From NCBI GenBank assembly GCA_030789695.1, contig CM061139.1, positions 104,754,837 through 104,818,836 on the forward strand: a stretch of DNA of 64,000 nucleotides, given 5' to 3'. The notes under the pieces were generated by a model. It was not told the DNA's origin. It ran no database searches and saw nothing but the letters and a program-made list of their open reading frames with translations. The stretch's first letter is position 1. Each line of letters opens with the position of its first letter. Shown here one piece after another: positions 58,872 through 64,000 of this stretch. Both the position numbers and the translations under genes were made by a program. Source of the stretch: Scilla litardierei (lineage: Eukaryota; Streptophyta; Magnoliopsida; Asparagales; Asparagaceae).

Positions 58872-58884
58872 TGGTATCAGAGCC
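58872..58884 (+). other. Primer binding site of F
   Basis: TGGTATCAGAGCC, initiator-Met-tRNA type, two bases after the LTR end. Confidence 0.95.
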
Positions 58885-58896
58885 AAGTCTATAGTT

Positions 58897-61126
58897 ATGT
58901 CTGCCAACGACAACAAGACCATTCGTCCATCTTCCGACTATAGCACCTTCAAGAACCGTGAAGGAGCGTCTTCGGTAATGGAAGGACATTCCTCAACGAG
59001 GCCTCCATTCTTCAACGGTACCAACTAGGAAATACCGGATGGAAACTTTCCTCCGGAGTGCTTCACTATGGAGGACCACGATGACGGAATATGTCGAGCC
59101 CACCGAAGAAGATTTCGAGAAATGGACTCCCGCGGAGGTCGCCGCGGAGGTAAGCAATGCCAAGACAATGAACGCCTTGCAATGTGCTTTGGAGCCCGAG
59201 GATTTCAACAAGATATGCACATGTAAGAGTGCATATCAAATATGGAACTCCCTCCTCATATTACATGAAGGGACGAGTAGGGTAAGAGACTCTAAACTCG
59301 TTGTAGTTAATAAAGATTACGAGATGTTTCATATGCAACAGGGTGAGAAGATGAAGGAGTATTATGCTCGCTTCGTCGACATCATAAACGAGTTAGAGGC
59401 TCTCGACAAAACCTACACCCAAAAGGAGAAATGTTCGAAGCTTATCGAAGGACTTCCTTCGAGTTGGGAAAAGCGTACCTTCGCCATCGAGGAAGGTAAC
59501 GATACGAACAAGTATACCGTTGTTCAACTAATGGGTACCTTGATGTCTTATGAGGTACACAAGGATAGCAAGTTGAAGTTGCAGAAAAAGATGAAGTATT
59601 ACCTACAACAAGAAGAGCCAAAGAAGAAAGCTATTGCTTTCAAGGCCGCTCCATCTACTTCCACATCAACCGATGATGAGAACTCGGAAAACGAGTTGGA
59701 CTTGGAGTCCATGGCTCTCATGGCCAAGAAGTTCAACCGGTTCTTCCGGAAAGGTAACTTCAAAAACAAGTCAAAGTTCAATTCTTCTAACGCCTCCTCT
59801 TCTTTGTGCTTTAAATGCAACAAGCCAGGACACATGAAAGCGGAGTGTCCTCTAAACAAGCAAAAGGAGAAGTGGAAGGCGCTGAAGTACGACAAGTCCA
59901 AGAAGTACAAGAAAGGGAACAAAAAGGGGCTTGTCTGGACATTCACCGACTCCGATGATTCATCTAGCGGAGAGTCGGATGATGAGCAAGTGGAGCAAGC
60001 ACACATGTGCTTCATGGCAAGAGAGGAGCATGATCAAGGATCTTCCTCTTCCGATGATAGCGACAACGAAGGCGATGAGGTAACTATGGATGACCTTAGG
60101 AATGCTAATTCTCAATTGTGGTCTAAGTATACTAAATTAGTAAATAGGTATACTAAAGTAAAAGATGACTTAGCTAGCATTCAAACCTCGCCTAAAATTA
60201 TCATCACCAACAACGACACCGTTGTTGAAAGGTTGAAGAATGAGATTGTTAATCTCAAGACTCAACTTGAACATATTAGCATTGAGGATCCGGAGGAACA
60301 CAAGATAGCGGATTTGACTTCTCAAAACTCGACCTTGAGTATTGAGAATGAGAATCTTAAATCTCGTGTTTATGTGCTCACATCGCAAGTATCCACTTTG
60401 GATGCTTCTATGCGTTCTCTCACCGAGAAATATGAGAACACATTAGGCCGAATTAATAAATTCAATAAGGGTAAGGACCATTTGGATAAAATCCTAAGTG
60501 ACTTACTTCCGGCCAATCACCACATTGGCTTGGGGTATACGATGGGAAGTTCATCCAAATCGGCCACTACTTTTGTTAGGCCAACTTTCGGTGACTCAAC
60601 GAGTGGTAGCAAACACTCTATTGGTAGTTCATCTAGCAATGGTGCTTCCACCTCGTCCACACCCTCTTTCGGAAAGAAACCCACTTTGGTTGGACCTCCA
60701 AAGAAGGGTCACGCCTACATGTACACCAATACTATGCCACATAGGAACACACGTCCTACTCCACCGGCTCACACATATGATGATTTCTATGCTTCACGTT
60801 CACGGTCACGTGCACACAATGTGAGACACCCTCATGCACGTGTTCCTCCACATGCATATGTACACCCACATCATCGTATGAATCATTCTCATAATGCACC
60901 ATTCCATCATGTTCCTTATGCCTATCCACGTCATGCATCACGTAGAAACCAACAACGCATGCATGCACCCAATAGGATGAGGGCTCCCAAAATATTCACA
61001 ATTTGTAGCCCAAAGGACACAAGCATGGATGAAAAACAAGTTTACATGAATGCTTATTTTTCGGATGTTGTGCATAGTAGAAATTATGTGGGGAAGTCTA
61101 AGTCCAATTGGACTTGGCTTCCAAAG
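58897..61126 (+). pseudogene. gag: Sirevirus F Gag
   Basis: Starts MSANDN-like as in B and D. An eight-base deletion near 59027 removes part of the TACGGGTACTGG segment, creating TAG at 59026-59028 and shifting the frame. From 59039 the frame is open for about 696 residues to the intron-like donor, with zinc knuckle CFKCNKPGHMKAECP, acidic Ser/Asp stretch and His/Pro/Arg tail. The stop of B at 4835 is absent here. A Gag from the downstream ATG at 59039 would lack about the first 50 residues. Confidence 0.9.
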
Positions 61127-61185
61127 GTCTAATCTTTTGGACCCAATGACCTTAGGTACCATGATATGAAATTTTCTATCTTTAG
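61127..61185 (+). other. Candidate intron between gag and pol (copy F)
   Basis: AAAG|GTCTAA to TTTCTATCTTTAG|G, 59 bp. Differs from the B segment by two bases in the middle; both splice-site words are unchanged. Joins gag and pol in phase 0. Confidence 0.6.
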
Positions 61186-64000
61186 GTACTCAAGGAAAAG
61201 AAAAAGAAACTGAGCAACAAATTTAAATTTAGCTCCAAGGGGAATTGGATACTCGATAGCGGGTGTTCAAAACACATGACGGGTGACGCTCAATTGCTCT
61301 CCGGAGTGGTGCCCATCGCAAATGGGAACCGCGTCGTATTTGGAGGCAACGAGAGTGGAACCATCATAGGTGTTGGTAAAGTGGGTAATCCTTCTAAACC
61401 CCTTATATGTGATGTTTACCTTATTAAAGGATTAAAGCACAATCTTATTTCAATAAGCCAACTTTGTGACAAAGGTTACAAAGTTAGCTTTGCAAAAGGA
61501 ATGTGCCATATTTTAAGAAAAGATAATAATGAATTATTGTTTTCTGGCACACGCCATAAGGATATATATATCCTAGATCTTCCAAGATCACATGAACAAT
61601 GTCTCGTTGCCAACACAAGTGAACAACACTTATGGCATCGACGTTTTGGTCATGTGAACTTTGGAACACTTTTTAAGCTTTCCAAGTTAAATTCTATTAG
61701 AGGCTTCCCTAAGCTTGTCTTTCAAAAGAAAAGCTTTTGTGACTCGTGTCAACGAGGCAAGCTTCCAAAATCTTCATTTAAACCTAAGAAAAGCATTTCC
61801 TCTAAGCGGCCTCTAGAGCTATTACATCTAGATTTATTTGGGCCAACTAGAGTTGCTTCATTAGGTAATGCTAGATATGGACTTGTCATCGTTGATGACT
61901 TTTCTAGGTTTACTTGGGTATTTTCATTATGTAATAAAAATGAAGCTTTGGAAAACTTCACAATTTTTGTTAAGAAAGTACAAAATCTCTTAGGAACCAC
62001 CATTATCACTATTCGTAGTGATCATGGAGGTGAATTTGAGAATGAGTCTTTTGAGACATTTTGTGATGAAGTTGGTATTACACACACCTTTTCATTCCCT
62101 CGCGCACCTCCTCAAAATGGTGTTGTTGAGAGAAAGAATAGGACGCTAGTGGAATGTGCTCGCACTATGCTTGATGATAGCCAACTTGGCCATCAATTTT
62201 GGGTGGAAGCGGTACACACCGCTTGCTATGTGTTTAATAGAATACTTTTGAGGCCTGGCACTAAACAAACTTGTTATGAATTGTTGTTTGGTAGGTTGCC
62301 TCAAGTTAAACATTTTCGTGTTTTTGGTTCGAAATGTTTTATTAAGAACACGTATGGTAGTTTGGAAAAATTCGATCCAAGATCCGATGAGGGGATTTTT
62401 GTTGAGTATTCCTCACGTAGCAAAGCCTACCGGATATACAACAAACAAACCTCAACGATCGAGGAATCACTTCATGTTTCATTTAATGAAGGATTTGTTC
62501 CAACGAGAATTACTAATGATGATGACTCTATGGATGTCTTATGTGATTCAATTGGTAATTCTAACTCTATTAATTCTATTGATTCTATTGATACTAACCC
62601 GACTAATGAAGTTGTTGAGAATGTTCCTAGTGATCAAGGTATTCCCAAACGGCTTTATACCGTTCGTGACCATCCTCATGAGCAAGTCATTGCAAATATC
62701 CATGATAGTGTCAAGACGAGATCGCAAGTGAACTACTTCGCTCATTGTACCTTTGCCTCCTCGATAGAGCCAAAGAATGTTAATGAAGCAAGCGAAGATA
62801 GCGCTTGGATCTTAGCCATGGAGGAGGAACTCATTCAATTCGAGAGGAATGAAGTTTGGGAGCTTGTTCCATTGCCATCGAAGAACCACACCGTCATAGG
62901 GACAAAGTGGATCTTCAAGAACAAGACCGACGAAAACCAAGTCGTCATCCGGAACAAAGCTCGGTTAGTAGCTTAAGGCTATCGGCAAGAGGAAGGTATC
63001 GATTTCGAAGAATCCTTTGCTCCGGTAGCTAGATTAGAATCAATTAGATTACTATTATCTTTTGCATGCCATAAGGATTTTAAATTATTTCAAATGGATG
63101 TAAAAAGTGCATTTTTAAACGGAGATGTTGTTGAGGAAGTTTATGTTTCTCAACCTCCGGGTTTTATAAATGAAAAATTTCCAAATCATGTTTTTAAACT
63201 TAAGAAAGCTCTTTACGGTTTGAGACAAGCTCCTCGAGCTTGGTATGACCGTCTAAAGAATTTTCTTTTGGATTTAGGATTTAAAATGGGAGAAGTTGAT
63301 TCCACATTATTTGTTAAGTATTCGAATAATGATATAATTTTAGTTCAAATTTATTTTGATGATATCATTTTCGGTGCTACTAACTTTGCTCTTTGCGAAG
63401 AGTTTTCTAATGTGATGAAGGATCAATTTGAGATGAGCCACATGGGTGAGCTCAAATATTTCTTAGGTCTCCAAATTCGCCAAATGGACGATGCAATCTT
63501 CATCCACCAAACGAAGTATACGGTGGAGTTGCTTAAGCGATTTGGAATGGAGAATGCCTCTGGAAAAAAGACTCCGATGAGCACGACTACACATCTTGAT
63601 AAAGATGCGGGCGGAAAAGATGTAGACATTCGTCTATATTGAGGTATGATAGGTAGTTTACTTTATCTTACCGCAAGTAGGCCCGATATTATGTTTGTCG
63701 TATGCGTATGTGCTCGTTATCAGTCTCAACCTAAGGAGTCACACTTAGTAGCGGTAAAACATATTTTCCGTTATCTAAGTTATACACTTGATTTTGGATT
63801 ACTTTATCCAAAATCTAGCACGTATGAGTTAATCTCATATAGTGACGCAGATTATGCGGGATGCAAACCCGACAGGAAAAGTACTAGTGGCACTTGCCAT
63901 TTTATAGGAAATTCCCTTGTCTCTTGGTTTTCCAAGAAGCAGAATTCCGTATCACTTTCAACCACCGAGGCGGAATACATTGCCGCCGGTGCCACGTGTG
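61186..64000 (+). pseudogene. pol: Sirevirus F Pol, partial
   Basis: Protease LDSGCSKHMTG, integrase (HLWHRRFGH, CDSCQRGK, RSDHGGEFEN, VVERKNRT), RT and the start of RNase H ([28 protein letters not shown]) up to the window end. Breaks: TAA 62974-62976 (CAA in the other copies) and TGA 63640-63642 (CGA). The RT active site reads YFDDIIFGA instead of YVDDIIFGA, a change at the residue next to the catalytic Asp pair, which may lower activity. Confidence 0.92.

Larger units (their letters stand above)
57008..64000 (+). mobile_element. Sirevirus F (Ty1/copia), 5' part, runs off the window
   Basis: Same family as A/B. It has a 5' LTR, primer site, gag, intron-like segment, and pol to RNase H at the window end. 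Inserted into element E; the left five-base flank is CCATT (57003-57007) and the right flank is not in the window. The sequence is clearly close to B but has its own stops. Confidence 0.93.

Overview
The window is plant nuclear DNA built almost entirely of nested LTR retrotransposons. The evidence is Ty1/copia elements of Sirevirus type (initiator-Met-tRNA primer site, serial GGGGGAG tracts before the 3' LTR, an extra ORF after pol) and Ty3/gypsy elements of Athila/Tat type (Asp-tRNA-like primer site, FMDDFS reverse transcriptase, an extra ORF after integrase). I found no host gene, tRNA, rRNA or CRISPR array. The species cannot be named from the sequence; a flowering plant, perhaps a eudicot, fits.

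Layout: (1) 1-13910, Sirevirus array on the + strand: the tail of copy A, one shared LTR (1370-3241), complete copy B, and a second LTR (12039-13910). The array ends inside the integrase of a gypsy element. (2) 13911-32713, two tandem gypsy copies G1 and G2 sharing one LTR (21014-22850). G2 lacks Gag and protease and ends in a truncated LTR. (3) 32714-37046, the 3' part of a different Sirevirus family, C, with its own LTR and its own small 3' ORF. (4) 37047-51721, a decayed region that looks like a chromovirus (Tekay/Del-like) LTR, split by a nearly complete minus-strand Sirevirus D (37444-49979). (5) 51722-57007, a degraded Athila/Tat-type element E with LTR, primer site, gag, protease, RT and a cut RNase H. 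(6) 57008-64000, Sirevirus F, inserted in E and running off the window.

How the parts work together: in the Sireviruses Gag binds RNA; protease, integrase, reverse transcriptase and RNase H follow; then comes a spacer, the 3' accessory ORF, a noncoding tail with polypurine tracts, and the LTR. The most notable signal is a 59-60 bp intron-like segment exactly between gag and pol in all three copies that show this junction (B, D, F). Removing it joins the two frames in phase 0 and skips the gag stop, so splicing rather than frameshifting may control the Gag to Gag-Pol switch.

The second signal is shared by three unrelated families. Each carries its own palindrome (GACCGACTAG..CTAGTCGGTC, ACAGTCGACTGT or CACTCGGCCGAGTG) both in the LTR and again between pol and the accessory ORF. 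There it is followed by leader-like sequence, and in G1/G2 by a TATA box and a clean candidate intron. This suggests a second promoter for the accessory ORF. A nested inverted repeat with a compensated base pair lies between the accessory ORF and the polypurine tracts, a position where an RNA export or packaging element would make sense. All element genes are broken by stops or frameshifts, many explainable by C-to-T decay at methylated sites.
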